From: Tipula vernalis
Lineage: Eukaryota > Arthropoda > Insecta > Diptera > Tipulidae
Length of the DNA stretch: 64,000 bases
Assembly (NCBI GenBank): GCA_958295665.1
Contig: OY282560.1
Location: forward strand, 258,797,368 to 258,861,367
Direction of reading: 5' to 3'
In this document: one piece after another, positions 10,940-24,829 of the stretch
Layout of the letters: each line of letters opens with the position of its first letter
Numbering within the stretch: position 1 is the first letter of the stretch
The notes under the pieces: generated by a model
The model's database searches: none
Told to the model about the DNA's origin: nothing
The model's input: only the letters and a program-made list of their open reading frames with translations
Program-made: the position numbers and the translations under genes

Positions 10940-11890
10940 CAATTTGCTTCGTTATCAGGTACTTCGAATAACTTTATATAAAATAAGCAAGACGGGTTAT
11001 TTCTCCGAGATCTTCCAGGTCCGACTTCAAGAATACTTCGCCGCAAACAGAAATCTGCTTATTTTGATTTTGTCATAATCAAACGCTTTCATTTCTGAAA
11101 TTTAAAGTGCCAGTTGGCTGGTAGCTTCAAATAATCTGCAACTGCTAAAGTCATAGACACAACATTCATCTCACAGGATTATTGTTGTTCCCAATGTTGA
11201 ATAAATATCCAAATAGCCCTGAACATCCACGATGTTATCATTTACATTCACTTTCATTTTAGAGCTTTCTTTTCTATTTCTGCTAATAGTCTATCACGTG
11301 GTATGTAAGAATGTTCTGCTACAGGAAATATTATAGGAGATTTTGTAGCAAGCCAATAGGAAACCATTCCTATTATAGTGCAGTTTTTATTCGGCCCACC
11401 GCATTCATCACATACCAAATGATCAGAAATGATTCCATCTATGTACAATAAGTTTAAGTTATACAATCTATGGATCCTTTTCGATAATAGTTTTCCGTCC
11501 AGTGGTATAGAAATACGTTATTTGTTGTTAATTTGGAGAGTCCAATGAATATGATCATCCCAATAAGAATAAATAGAGTTGTCTCCTGCGCCCAGTCAGG
11601 TGTTTTGGGTAGAATTATGCTCCTACAGTTATATGAAACTGTGAGCAAATCATCTCTCGTTTCATTTATAAACTCAAGGAACGATGATGAAATATTAGCT
11701 GATTTATTTTTAGTATTTCCACCTCCAATTTTACTTCTTCCTTGAAACACAAGCACGTGGAGCACGTATCTCTGCTTGGGATCTTGAATCGCAGATTGAG
11801 TCGTAGGAAGTGAGAAGTGAAGAACAAGTGTATAACATAAAACATTTTACAAGCAAAATGCGCGCCCATATTAAATTAATAACGCACTTT
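10940..11890 (-). pseudogene. Decayed 'QNKN'-type transposase
   Basis: On the minus strand, several frames give blocks in the order expected of a transposase family seen widely in insects as uncharacterised proteins. A Cys-rich block DTCSTCLCFKEE lies near 11780. Next come DDLLTVSYNC with LPKTP (about 11660-11600) and NVFLYHWTE (about 11515). The motif CDECGGPNKNCT follows (about 11400), where the family has a D-x-C-x-GQNKN signature, then EHSYIPRDR (about 11315) and PANWHFKFQ (about 11105). These are in more than one frame with stops between, so it is a relic. I match the family from memory of motif order; the superfamily name is uncertain (DUF7869-like nuclease is one possibility). Confidence 0.6.
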
Positions 11891-12480
11891 AACACTGTAT
11901 TCTTAAACTGTTGTATTCTCAAAATATTCATCGAAGTGCGGTTAAAAAACTATACACTTAACACTTACCCAAATAGAGGGTTTAAGTTTAATCATTACTC
12001 ATTACTCATCCAATTTACAATAATAAATATAATAAATAAAAAAAATCACTTTTAGTAACAAAATAAAAAAAAAAGAAAAACAAACCATCAAATTTAATCG
12101 ATAGAAGTTATTCAAGATTTTATCTGTATCTGCAAGGTTGTCGAAGCAATTTTAAAATAAATCTCCATTTTCCAGAATTTAATTTTACATAGTAAGTGGT
12201 CAATTTGCTCAAAATATTAAATTTGTTGCCAATTTATTTTTTTTTTTCTAATGGTTGTCTCTCAAAACTTTTATTTGGATGCCCAAAAATAGTTGTTGTT
12301 CCCTTCCAACAGTTCCAACCAATTATAAATGTGTTGCCAATTTATTATATTGTGTTCCAAAAAATTATATTTTACGATGGCAAGAAATTTTTGTTTGTTG
12401 CTCATTAAATTGCGCTGTTTTATTAATTTTTTGTATCTTAAATATTAACTTTTTTGTTGCCAGTTTATTAACAGCCCTCC
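11891..12480. other. AT-rich non-coding stretch
   Basis: No gene seen. The words TTGCCAATTTATT and TTGCCAGTTTATT recur at about 12226, 12333 and 12457, a weak direct repeat just outside the left end of the TTAA-flanked element. Confidence 0.45.
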
Positions 12481-12756
12481 TTAACCCTTCGCTGTCGCAC
12501 TGGAACGATTTCGTTCCAAGCGAAATTTCACTTGGGAAATCCCGAAAAACGGAAAAGGGTCAGGGCCTGGCCCCCTCTCTAAAAAAAGAAACAATCAGCC
12601 AGTTCACGCTCTACTCGCAAAAAATTTATGTTATAATATCTATTGAAACAAATCAAGCCATTTCGATGAGGTTTAGAAACCCCTGCATAAAGACAGCTGT
12701 TGTTTGCTCAGTATTTAAACTACGCTACATTTCAGTTCAAAAAGTCAATAAGTTAT

Positions 12757-13628
12757 TGTTACGTTTTCGCCTTGTCGGTTCGTATCACTGGATTGTGAAT
12801 AAAACAAAACACTTCAGTTAACACAAACGAATTTATTTATTTAACACCAAAAATTAATTCAACACAATTTTACTATCAATAATTTCAAAATCACTTTTTA
12901 TAATATTTGCACAAATTTTACTGATCACTTAAAATTTTAAATCGCATTACAACACTTTTTAATTCCTTTTTAATTTTTACTCTATCGCTTACCAAATACT
13001 AATGAATCTAATTCGATCCCGCTGGCTTTTAATATACTCAAACCAAAAGTTCTAGAAATTTCATAACTTTTCGACTAAGAATAGTCTAGAAACATTTAGA
13101 ACAGTTTTATCAGGGAAAATTCCATTTTACTTCAGTAGAACGTTGCGCTATTAATTTAACTTATTCATACCTAGTGACACCTAGGGTGTAATAGAATAAT
13201 CTAAATTAAAAGTTCAATGTTTTACTGTACTAAAATGGAATTTTCCATGATAAAACTGTTCTAAATGTTTCTAGACTATTCTTAGTGGAAAAGTCATAAA
13301 CTTTCTAGAAGTTTGGTTTGTGTATATAAAAAGGCGAACAAAGTCGGATTGGATTATTAGTATTTGGTAAGCGATAGTGTGAAGATTAAAAAGGAATTAA
13401 AAAGTGATTTAAAAAGTGTTTTAGTGCGAAATAAAAAGTAAAAGTGATCAGTAAAATTTTTCAAACATTAAAATAAAGTGATTTTGTGAATTATCGTTAA
13501 TAAATATTGTGTTGTAATAATTTTTGTGTGAAATAAATAAATTCGTTGGAAATAAATTGAATTGTTTTGTTTTTATATATTCTACAATCCAGTTATTCGA
13601 ACCTTGATTGACAGGCAAAAACGTAACA
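12757..13628. mobile_element. Head-to-head pair of gypsy-type LTRs
   Basis: Two LTR copies of about 430-450 bp face away from each other. The left one is in minus orientation (outer end TGTTACG at 12757) and the right one in plus orientation (outer end CGTAACA at 13628). The shared LTR starts meet near 13171-13192 (GTGACACCTAGGGTG). Both arms carry the words AATGGAATTTTCC, CTAAATGTTTCTAGACTATT, a TATA box (TATATAAAAAGG at about 13322 in the right copy) and AATAAA near the outer end. The start matches the LTR at 49885-50000 next to gypsy pol sequence, so the family is a Ty3/gypsy element. Sequence after the right LTR (CTATTTGGGATTTGG) may be its leader. Confidence 0.75.
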
Positions 13629-14111
13629 CTATTTGGGATTTGGAGGACGAACCTTACTCAAATTAATTGAGTATGACCAAAGTACAGTTCTGTTAAGTTA
13701 TTCACCTAAACCTGCCATGCACACTTTAAAATATACCTTACTCATACACGGCAATCTTGCTCAAGATTCATAGTAGTGAATGGTCACGGCAAACTCGCTA
13801 AACAAAGCAAAATCGCATCGCTTTATCACTAATCAGTTTCAAATAAATTAAATAGAGTGATTCTATTATAGGATGCAATGTTGACCGTAAAATCATAGCA
13901 ATTGGAAGGACGGTAGCACGAAAGCCTCCATAACCAAACTCAGCAACAGCATGAGCAATATTATGTATCAATATGTATCAATGTATGTATATACCTATGT
14001 ATCAATGGATGTGTGGAATTTTTACAGCTCGCTTTTTCCATTTCATTTTTTTGAGTCACTTACACTATACATGCATAATTTGTGCTCCTTTTATTCGCAT
14101 GTGATTTTCAT

Positions 14112-14252
14112 TAGTGGCTTTTCAATTGACCACCGCAAGTACTTATAAGCATTTATGGTTCTTGTTTTTGCTAGATTTACTATAGGGTTAATCTAGCAAA
14201 GACATGAACCATAAGTGCTTATAATTACTTGCGGTCGGTTGGAAAGCCACTA
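14112..14252. mobile_element. 137-bp MITE/foldback with TA duplication
   Basis: Arms GTGGCTTTTCAATTGACC (14114) and GGTCGGTTGGAAAGCCAC (ending 14250) continue inward through CGCAAGTACTTATAAGC and its counterpart, ending in a loop near CTATAGGG. TA dinucleotides flank both ends, which suggests a Tc1/mariner-mobilised MITE. Confidence 0.75.
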
Positions 14253-15219
14253 TTTTCAAAAATACTTGCTGATGTGGCCATATACAGTAGATATTTTCAC
14301 AATAACGCTCACGATGATTTTATAATGCCGGATGATGTTGTATGTTGCATGTTTATGCGTAGATTTTGTGTTGATATTAGTTTTTTTCTTTCTGGTCGAT
14401 ATTCATATATACATGCAATATTATTTGTTCGGCCCATATGTTTCCGTAACATGATTTCTATACAATTTTTTACTTACTCCGGCAATTAGTTCTTGAGCCA
14501 GAGCGGCATAAAGTGGTCGACCGGACGAAAACGTCCCATTGTGATCGACGTGAAAGTTTAAGTTCAAATTCAAGAGTGGAGTGATTTTTTGTCTAAACCT
14601 GCTAAAATTCTCTCTAGAAAGCCTGCTTGTTTTGCTGATACTCAGGAACATATAAAATCAACTTTTAGGTGTATTAGTCACTACGAAAAACGACATAAAA
14701 AAATTTAAATTTAGTCGTTTATCACTCGCACCACTGTGTATTACCACACACTACTAACGCCGATTGATATTTGAGCATTTTCACTCTCTATTCCTTGTTC
14801 TAATTGATATACAAAATGACAAAAAAATGTTATAACATTTTTCCAGTGAAAATGATCATCGGTGTATTTTTGTTGTATCTTTTTCAAGTGGTCAAACCCT
14901 GGTTTTTCTTGAACATTAGGGTGCCCATTATGAGAACCAATGGACATTTATTTTTAACTATGGCGGATTCTTTAATTGTTGATATTTAGGCCAAGACACA
15001 TTTTCCTAGCGTTTTCGCTGAGATACCGATTTATTGTAAAAATATAATAACTTTTCTATTTAAATAATTGTGGATTCTCATTCTAGAAGGATTCAAGGGT
15101 TTTCATGAATTTTTTTAGATTTTTCAAAGTAATTTAACACGTTGAAAACTGTTCGTGCACGTTTTCGATCAGTGCGACCGCGGAAGGATTGAAATTACAG
15201 TGCAACCGCCGAGGGTTAA

Positions 15220-16734
15220 TTAGTTTTTCATATCCAGCGTTCTAAAGACTATTTAATCATTTATTGATTTTCTTCTGTAGACATCTTTTTATAGAAATAG
15301 AAATAAATAAATTTGAAATTCATACGTACCATATATTGTATAATATCATAGAAGGTTAATAATAAATTATGGAACAATTATACCTTTGAACCATGTAAAT
15401 ACAGCATATGTTTAAGACACTTTGTTCAGCGTGATGTCTTTTGCCTAAACCTTCTAAATTATTTATGAGAAAAAACGTATAATTTATGGATGATATCCAA
15501 TTATATATTTACAGATACACATATATAGTTCCCTCTATACAATTCTACGGAAAATTTCGAGGAGATTATACGGATTTTGCTGATCTGATGGTATTTGAGG
15601 GTAGAGTGCGAGAGACGAATTGGATGAATGCAGCTAGCTGAGGATTTTTTTTTTAAGACTCTCTCGTTCAAGAACACAAATTTTATATGGACAATATGAC
15701 GATATCAGGTAAGATAATTTTTATTACCTTATAAATTTTGTATGTATTGTACACATATGTATGTGTGTTCCTCTGTTATGCACGCAGTACTATATATCAG
15801 AGCGGAAGGCATAATTTAATTAATTTCATAAACAAAATTTTATTGATTTCAAATTTAATTGATTTATATTTCCGATTATAAGCGTTTCGTTCTGTATGTG
15901 TATGTGTGTGTGTTTATGCACTTAAAATTATTTATGCTTTTGGTGCCGAGGTCAAAGCGGAAATTATTTGTTTTGAATTTCTAGTTTTCTTTTATCGAAT
16001 CACGAGCACTTGAAAATAAAATTATTTTCATTGTGATTTTTTGTTAGTATTGACAACAGATATTTGAGGAATTTGAGTGAGTAACTTCTGTTTATATGTA
16101 CGTTGTATCGAAATGGAGAATCACTCAACCAGTAAATCAAAATATAAAACATATTCATCATTAATCTGCCGCGGGATGAGTGGATTTTGGTAAAAAATAG
16201 CAAACATTTTTTTTTACTTAAGTTCGTATTTTTAATTATAATGGTTTCATTTTTGTTGAAAAATCGAAATGATAAATATTTATAGAATTTTTCTTTTCAG
16301 TAATTTTAGTAAACAAAACGATTTTTTTTTTTTTTTTTTTTTTAATTTTTTTATAAAAGAATCAACAAAATTTATGTACGTTTCAATTTTTTTTAACCAC
16401 ATGGTGGAGGTAGTTTTTTCCTAATATTGTTGAAAAATCTTGAATACATTTATGCATTATCTCAGCGTTTATCTCAGTAGGCTAAGCTACTCCAATAACC
16501 CCCAAAGAAACGTAATAAATTAAATGAATACGAGTTTAAAAATTTAGAAGTTAAATTTAACTATAGAAGGTTTATTTGAGGCCATATCGTTCAATGGCGA
16601 ATTTCTCATAAACTTCAGTAAACACAATAAATGCTTATAATAAATAGGTTAGTTTATTCTAACAAAATCTAGAACATTTGAAAAATAGGTTTATGAGACA
16701 TATTTGGTTTTTTGTACTGCCTTTTATTCTATTT
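15220..16734. other. AT-rich non-coding stretch
   Basis: No gene or clear transposon end seen. It includes a TG-rich short tract near 15893-15915 and a homopolymer T run at about 16321-16342. A 67-codon open frame on the minus strand (16203-16000) has no recognisable features. Confidence 0.45.
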
Positions 16735-17345
16735 AACATGAGCGACATCTTTGGAGCGATGGATTTGGCGCACAACTTTATCTCTTGAAACACTTTCACC
16801 TAATTATCCTCTCTCATTCAATTTGACATGAGTCATTTCTGTGCGGTTCAATTTCTTTAACATCATTTTTGACTAACTCCTCATTTACTAGAAAGTCGAA
16901 GTTTAGCACACAACGTTATCTTCTAACACATTTTGAATTATCAAAATTTTTACTGGTTCCATGTGGTTCAAGTTCTTTAAGTTGATTTTTAACTATAACT
17001 TCCCAATACAACCGAAAGATAAAATGTGCCACAAAATTTTATCTCTTGGTACGTTTTCGACTTTCAAAATTTGACGAATTCTGTTGTTCAGCTTTTTAAG
17101 GCCATTTTTGACTAACTTCCTCATACATTTGGAATTTGGCACACAACTTTATCTCGTGGCATATTTTCAATTAACTAAATTTGACGGGTTCTGGATTACC
17201 TCTTCTCAATAAATTTGGTATGAGCGTTTTATGTGTAGTTCTACTTCTCTAAAGTGTAACTTCACCCCATACAGTTGAAAGTTGAAAATTGACACACTAC
17301 TTTGCATCCTGAAACATTTTTAACTTTCTAAGTTTAGCTGATTCA
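16735..17345. repeat. Degenerate tandem array, about five units
   Basis: The phrase (G)CACACAACTTTATCTC followed by ACA-TTTTCAAC recurs with variations at about 16770, 16907, 17029, 17138 and 17288. Each copy is followed by a CAAAATTTGAC-like word, GTTCAATTTCTTTAA and TTTTTGACTAACTTCCTCAT. Spacing is irregular, 109 to 150 bp. Divergence between units is high, so it is an old array rather than an active satellite. There is no coding frame across units. Confidence 0.6.
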
Positions 17346-17631
17346 GGATTATACCGCTTTTTTAAACTGACGTACCGAAAGTTAGAGTCCTTAAGTTCCC
17401 AGGCCTGGACCTTTCTTAACGTAAAATATACAAGAGCAGGGAAGTTGAAAATTTTCTTATTCTTTCAATTTCCAAATTTCCAATTTTTTCAGTTCTTACA
17501 GTTTTAGTCCTGAATATATATTCTCAAGATGATGCATAAATGAAAGAGGGCACTTAAAAAACATGTTTTTTTTCATTTACTAGTTTTTCGATCAACTTTT
17601 ATTCCTTGCTTTCAGTTACATTTTAAAGCGC

Positions 17632-17993
17632 TAAATCCACTGAAAAACGAAAACAAAAAACTGTTTATACTGTTTTAGTTAAAACCTTCTGGAACTTGAT
17701 CGCATGTACCAAGCAACACTATTTTTAATTGAAAGAATCCGAAAAATGTTTTAGCTGGTCCAAAAAAGTAAATTTTATTTTTTTCGGCCAGAAAAAAACG
17801 ATTAGTACCGAAAAAATTAAAATTTAATTTTCTGAGCTAATTAAATCAATTTTTGAATTTTTTAAAATAAAAATAATATTATAAAGTACACTACAAACCA
17901 AGTTTCAGAAAGTTTTAGGTGAAATAATGCAAAAATTGGGAAATTATTGCGAAAAACTGAAATGCAGTTTTTTTTAGTTTTTCAGTGGATTTA
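17632..17993. mobile_element. MITE with about 17-bp TIRs
   Basis: TAAATCCACTGAAAAACGAAAA at the left end is answered by TTTTAGTTTTTCAGTGGATTTA at the right. Both are followed inward by CAAAAAACTG / CAGTTTTTTT. The element is about 362 bp, non-coding, A/T-rich. No target duplication is clear. Confidence 0.6.
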
Positions 17994-20900
17994 CCGGTTA
18001 AGGCATATGTGTTTTAAAAGAAATGTTAATATTCACTGTTCTCTTAACTGCCACTTTAAATCAAATTTATTATTTTGGAAGAAATAAACATACATATATA
18101 ATCAACCATCCATGCAAAGTGTTATTTAAATCACCTTATATTAGTTTACCATAATTCAAGCATCTGGAAATACAAATATCCAATATGACGACCTGCTGCT
18201 CCTAATTAAATTCTAAAAGTTTATTTATTGATTTTCAATACAATGTTTGTGTTTGGTTTGTTCTTGTTAAAAATAAATAAATTTAAGAATTTGAAAATCG
18301 CATTTCAATAGTAATTCACAATTTGTGTTTTATTTAAGACGTCTGGGGCAATTTTTATTTTTATTTTTGAATTGATTTTTTTTTTCTTACATAGAAGGAG
18401 ATACTTATCAAAAAATAAGCAACCGGAAGGCGTTACGCGTATCTAAGCTTATAGAATAAGAATTTAAAACAATAAGAACATGACACAATTTCTCTTTCGA
18501 TTTAGAATTGATTTTTAACTTAAGTCGTTTTAAATAAAATCCTTATTTATTGGCTGCGATAAATTCGGCAATATTGTAACATGATCACAGTTATTATCAG
18601 ATTTAAGGTAATTCAGAATTTAAAATCAAGTTTTCGGCTTTACTGTTTGATTGAAGTAGCCTCGAAGGATATTACGTGGATAAAATGACAAACACAGAAT
18701 ATATCGTTTTAAAGGCTTTAATAGAGAGCATTGCTCCCGATATAAATTAAGCCACCAAACTTATTAAACTGAGCTGTAAAAATCATTTGGATTGTACGAA
18801 ATTTTCCAGCGCAATACAAACAAAATATGATTTGTTATACAAAACGTCCATAGTTTGGATTGATGTGGCTTTCCGTTGAATTTTGTTTGTATAGAATCAC
18901 CTCCCATGCAATTCAGTCGTATACACAAATCACAATCTATAATTAAATTTTCCGCAATGATGGTAGTTGTTGTTGTTCGAAATCAATTGAACATTTTATT
19001 ACTTATATGTATATAGAGCAGTATACTGTAATGTATGTATATAGATCTTGTTGTGGAGGGAATACCAGCAGTATGTTGCCCGAAATATATTTAATGGTAA
19101 GTGGATGTTTATATATGCTAATGAAAATGAAATGTTCGTTTGGATTTTATCTTTATGGAAATTATATGTATGTTAGCAAGTTTAATACCACGGAATTTTC
19201 TAGAAATAATAAAAAATGTTATTAAAACCCCAAAAAATATTATGTACTTATACATATTATACATACATATGTATGTATGTATTTTGATTCATAATACAAG
19301 GCGCGTAATTCCGTCATCGACTCTTATTTATATTCAAAAATAATTTTCCCGTGACATGCACATATGAAAATATTTTCCGATTTTTCATTTTATTTTTTAT
19401 TTTTTGCAAACAGGCAAATAAATTGTCATATAATAAATATAATAATAAAAATCTGAAAATAGATATATTTAATTTATAAAGCAAATAACAGAAGTACATA
19501 ACTACTATAATAAACGTAGTTTGTATATTGCCGAAAATAAAGTTGAAAATCTGTTTTACATGCAAATAAAAATGTTTTCCAATTTTAATGACTGGAGACG
19601 AGAAACAGAAATAAACAACAACTAAACTACAAAAAATGTTGTTATATGTTTGGCACATCAAAATTGTATTTGGGTTAATGGGTTATTTTATGAATGAGTA
19701 AGTAACTTGACATTGGACTCAATTAATAATGAAATAATAACAGATTTAAAATAAAATTGTATTACTTAGATAAGACCCAAAAGAAGTTAAGTAAGACCCT
19801 TGGTGGACCTTGTTAATTTGTAATGCAATTTCGAAAAATACAATTTTTTAAATCTTTAATTACTCACCTCAGGTCATTATCATCCCGATGTTTGGGCATA
19901 AGTTATTAAGGACTGAAAGGGAAAATATATATGATTTAAAAAAAACAATATGTGTATATACGAGTATATACTAGTTATCATCTACCAGTCATAATTTTTA
20001 ATTATAATTATATAACATATAGTTATCATACTATATGATATACGAGTATAATTTTTAGTTATCATCTAATGGTTTATGCTGGCATGTAAAATGTGTAGCG
20101 TTAAAAATTCAATTGATCCTTATAGTATTATACCTTAGATATACACAAACTAGGTAGTAAGTTTTCTCAATATGCTATTACACGGGCTTGGCGAAATTGC
20201 ACACTTAAAAAAATAACTTTAATTTTTAATGCATGCCTTGCATTATGACTCATTTAATACAAGTTATAATTAAATTATACAGTAATAATTGAATTAAAAT
20301 GAATTTTAACGCAATTATGAAGATTTCGAAAGCAGTATTTGCATTAATAAATATTTTTAATATAACTATTAAACATTTTAAAACAACCTGCTCAAATTGA
20401 AAAATTATACCAACATAAAATTCGCTAAAACGAGCGGACTTAAATGTTCATATGAATAATAAATTCAAGCCCGTGTTTTGCTTTACTGATATAAAATTCC
20501 CTAAATCAAACAGACTAAATGACAAATAAAATAATTGGGTTTTCTGAATTCGAAAATGTATTTTATGTTAAAGGTAGGCTTTTCAGTTCTTAATTTATAA
20601 TTTATTACCTTAGGCGACTATAGAGTGAAGTAGCCCGCCAATGGAAAGATGAATGTTTGGTTTTTTAAAGTAAACTGCTCTCTGAGATTTCGACCCTCAA
20701 GGTACCAAAAACAATGACCAAATGATCAAACCCCAGAAAAAAAGGGCTAAACTTATGGAACTTTTAATGTAAGCTTTGTATTATTTTGTAATACAGCCTT
20801 CCACTGGACCTGTATATAATGCAATTTACATTACCTAAGTAATATTTTTTTTAGTTTGTGGATTCTCACAATTCATAACACTTGTAGAAACACGATAAAA

Positions 20901-21588
20901 ATTAAATGGAAAAAAGAGTGGAAGTGTAAAGGGAAGCAGTTTAGTTTATCAATATTGATATTAAATCAAGCTTTAATCTTGAAATCATATAAAGTTTGAC
21001 AGAATTCTAAATATCATTTCTAAAAACCGAATGAAGACTGGTAAACTTAAAAATGTTATTTATGTTTATCTGTGCCACTGAAACCGTCGCCATAGATTAT
21101 CGCGATAACGTTTGTACGGATGTGTATGGAATTAAGTTTAGATTTTTATGTGAATTTTGCTTCAGACGAACGTTTTCTTCAAGAGAAATTCACTTTAACA
21201 CAGGGGGCTACACCTGAATATTTGAATTAAATACGAAACGAGTGAATTAAATTCAATTCAAATAAGAGTATTTTATAAATTAAACCATTTTTATTTGGTT
21301 TAGGGCTCTTTTTTATTTCTTTTTTACTAATTAAAGCTTTAGCTTTCGAACCCTATTCCTTCTTTTATACATAAATCAAAAAATAAAGCAATCACAAATT
21401 TTTATTAAAACCGACTTTTCATGGAAACGCCCAGCCATGTTGTAAAATAGTTGTACATTTCAATAAAAATAAAGTTGCATGAGGCAAAAAATAATTTACA
21501 TAGATGTACAAATCATAAGAGTTGCCAATATAAGCGTAATCTTCAATAACATTTATTGAATTTGTACTTGATTTAACAAATTAAATTA
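17994..21588. other. Long AT-rich stretch, no gene seen
   Basis: Several open frames up to 115 codons (for example 19661-19314 on the minus strand) are rich in Ile, Leu, Phe and Lys as expected from A/T-rich noise. A diverged duplication of ACGAGTATA...TAGTTATCATCTA is present near 19960-19985 and 20041-20070. Nothing else was recognised. Confidence 0.45.
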
Positions 21589-21669
21589 CAAAAAAATTTT
21601 AGAAAAAGATCGATTTTGGAAATGCTACAATAGCATTTCCAAAATCGATCTTTTTCTAAAATTTTTTTG
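21589..21669. repeat. Perfect 81-bp palindrome
   Basis: Two 39-bp arms, exactly complementary, surround a 3-nt loop CAA (21628-21630). The inner word is TTTTGGAAATGCTA. No flanking duplication or terminal transposon motif was seen. Confidence 0.9.
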
Positions 21670-22465
21670 TTTCTCGAGAATTTTTATAATATCTAAACTG
21701 ATTTGATGGTTTGTATTTTTCAGATGTCGTGTAAGTGCACTAATGCTTAAATTTTGATCTTTATTTATATCACTTTTGTGTGGGTAAAATCTTTTTTCGA
21801 AAAATTGTTTCGTCTACCCTGTGTAGGTAGCGTTGCAACTACATTGTACCTGATAAACAACGTTTGATTGTTGCTTTAAAGGTGTTTTTTAATGTACGGG
21901 TGACATAATGTATCTTTTAGAATTTTTAAATTTTTATTGTGAAAACACTAAGAGTATTTTATTTTCGTATTCGAATCTATTCAGGAATAGCCCCCTGTGA
22001 AATAATTTACATAGTGAAGCAATCAGAGATTGATGCATATGTTCAGTTTTCTCACACCATTTGGTACTAATGCAGAGTGTAATTTTCGGATCTCATTTTA
22101 TAGCTGTCATAAATCAATTGTTTCATTTTGGAATTGTCATAAAAAAAGAAATACAGTTTGGATTTTGTAAAATTATTAAATTTAATCTCTCCTCATTGCA
22201 CGATCTTTTAAAAATTTATCACACATTTAAATCTTAAAAAGTTCACTTCTGTTGCACAAACAAGTAGTGACTGAATGCTTTTCGATTTTTCAACTATAGG
22301 AATACTATTTACTGAACGTTTACTATAAGTTCGTAATAATCGCCAATTTCTAAATAGCACAGAAACCTTAAGTATTAGATTGTTATTGGCGGCAGCATAG
22401 CAAATTATTTACAAACGTACTTGTTTTGCATTAATGTATGAATATACGTACATGTACATATTTAT
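21670..22465. other. AT-rich non-coding stretch
   Basis: No gene, repeat or transposon end recognised. Confidence 0.4.

Positions 22466-24829
<2,364 letters not shown>

Larger units (their letters stand above)
12481..15219 (-). mobile_element. TTAA-flanked piggyBac-like element (decayed, nested)
   Basis: TTAA at 12481-12484 and 15216-15219 flanks imperfect inverted ends: CCCTTCGCTGTCGCACTGGAA on the left, and CCCTCGGCGGTTGCACTGTAA read inward from the right, about 16 of 21 matching. TTAA duplications with CCC-starting ends are characteristic of piggyBac. A palindrome TGGAACGATTTCGTTCCA follows the left end. On the minus strand (about 14651-14421) a frame contains SSGRPLYAALAQELI, which resembles the C-terminal stretch of piggyBac transposases; upstream frames (14947-14741) are unassigned. 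The element contains an inverted LTR pair (12757-13628) and a MITE (14114-14250), which explain part of its 2.7 kb. Confidence 0.5.

Noticed and set aside
12255..12821. 188-codon plus-strand frame
   Set aside because: It runs across the left end of the TTAA-flanked element and into an LTR, so it mixes unrelated sequences; composition is noise-like.
19314..19661. 115-codon minus-strand frame
   Set aside because: Leu/Ile/Phe/Lys/Tyr content as expected of A/T-rich DNA; no start context, splice signals or domain words.
21589..21669. microRNA precursor
   Set aside because: A perfect 39-bp palindrome with a 3-nt loop lacks the bulges and loop size of animal pre-miRNAs; a recent inverted duplication is simpler.
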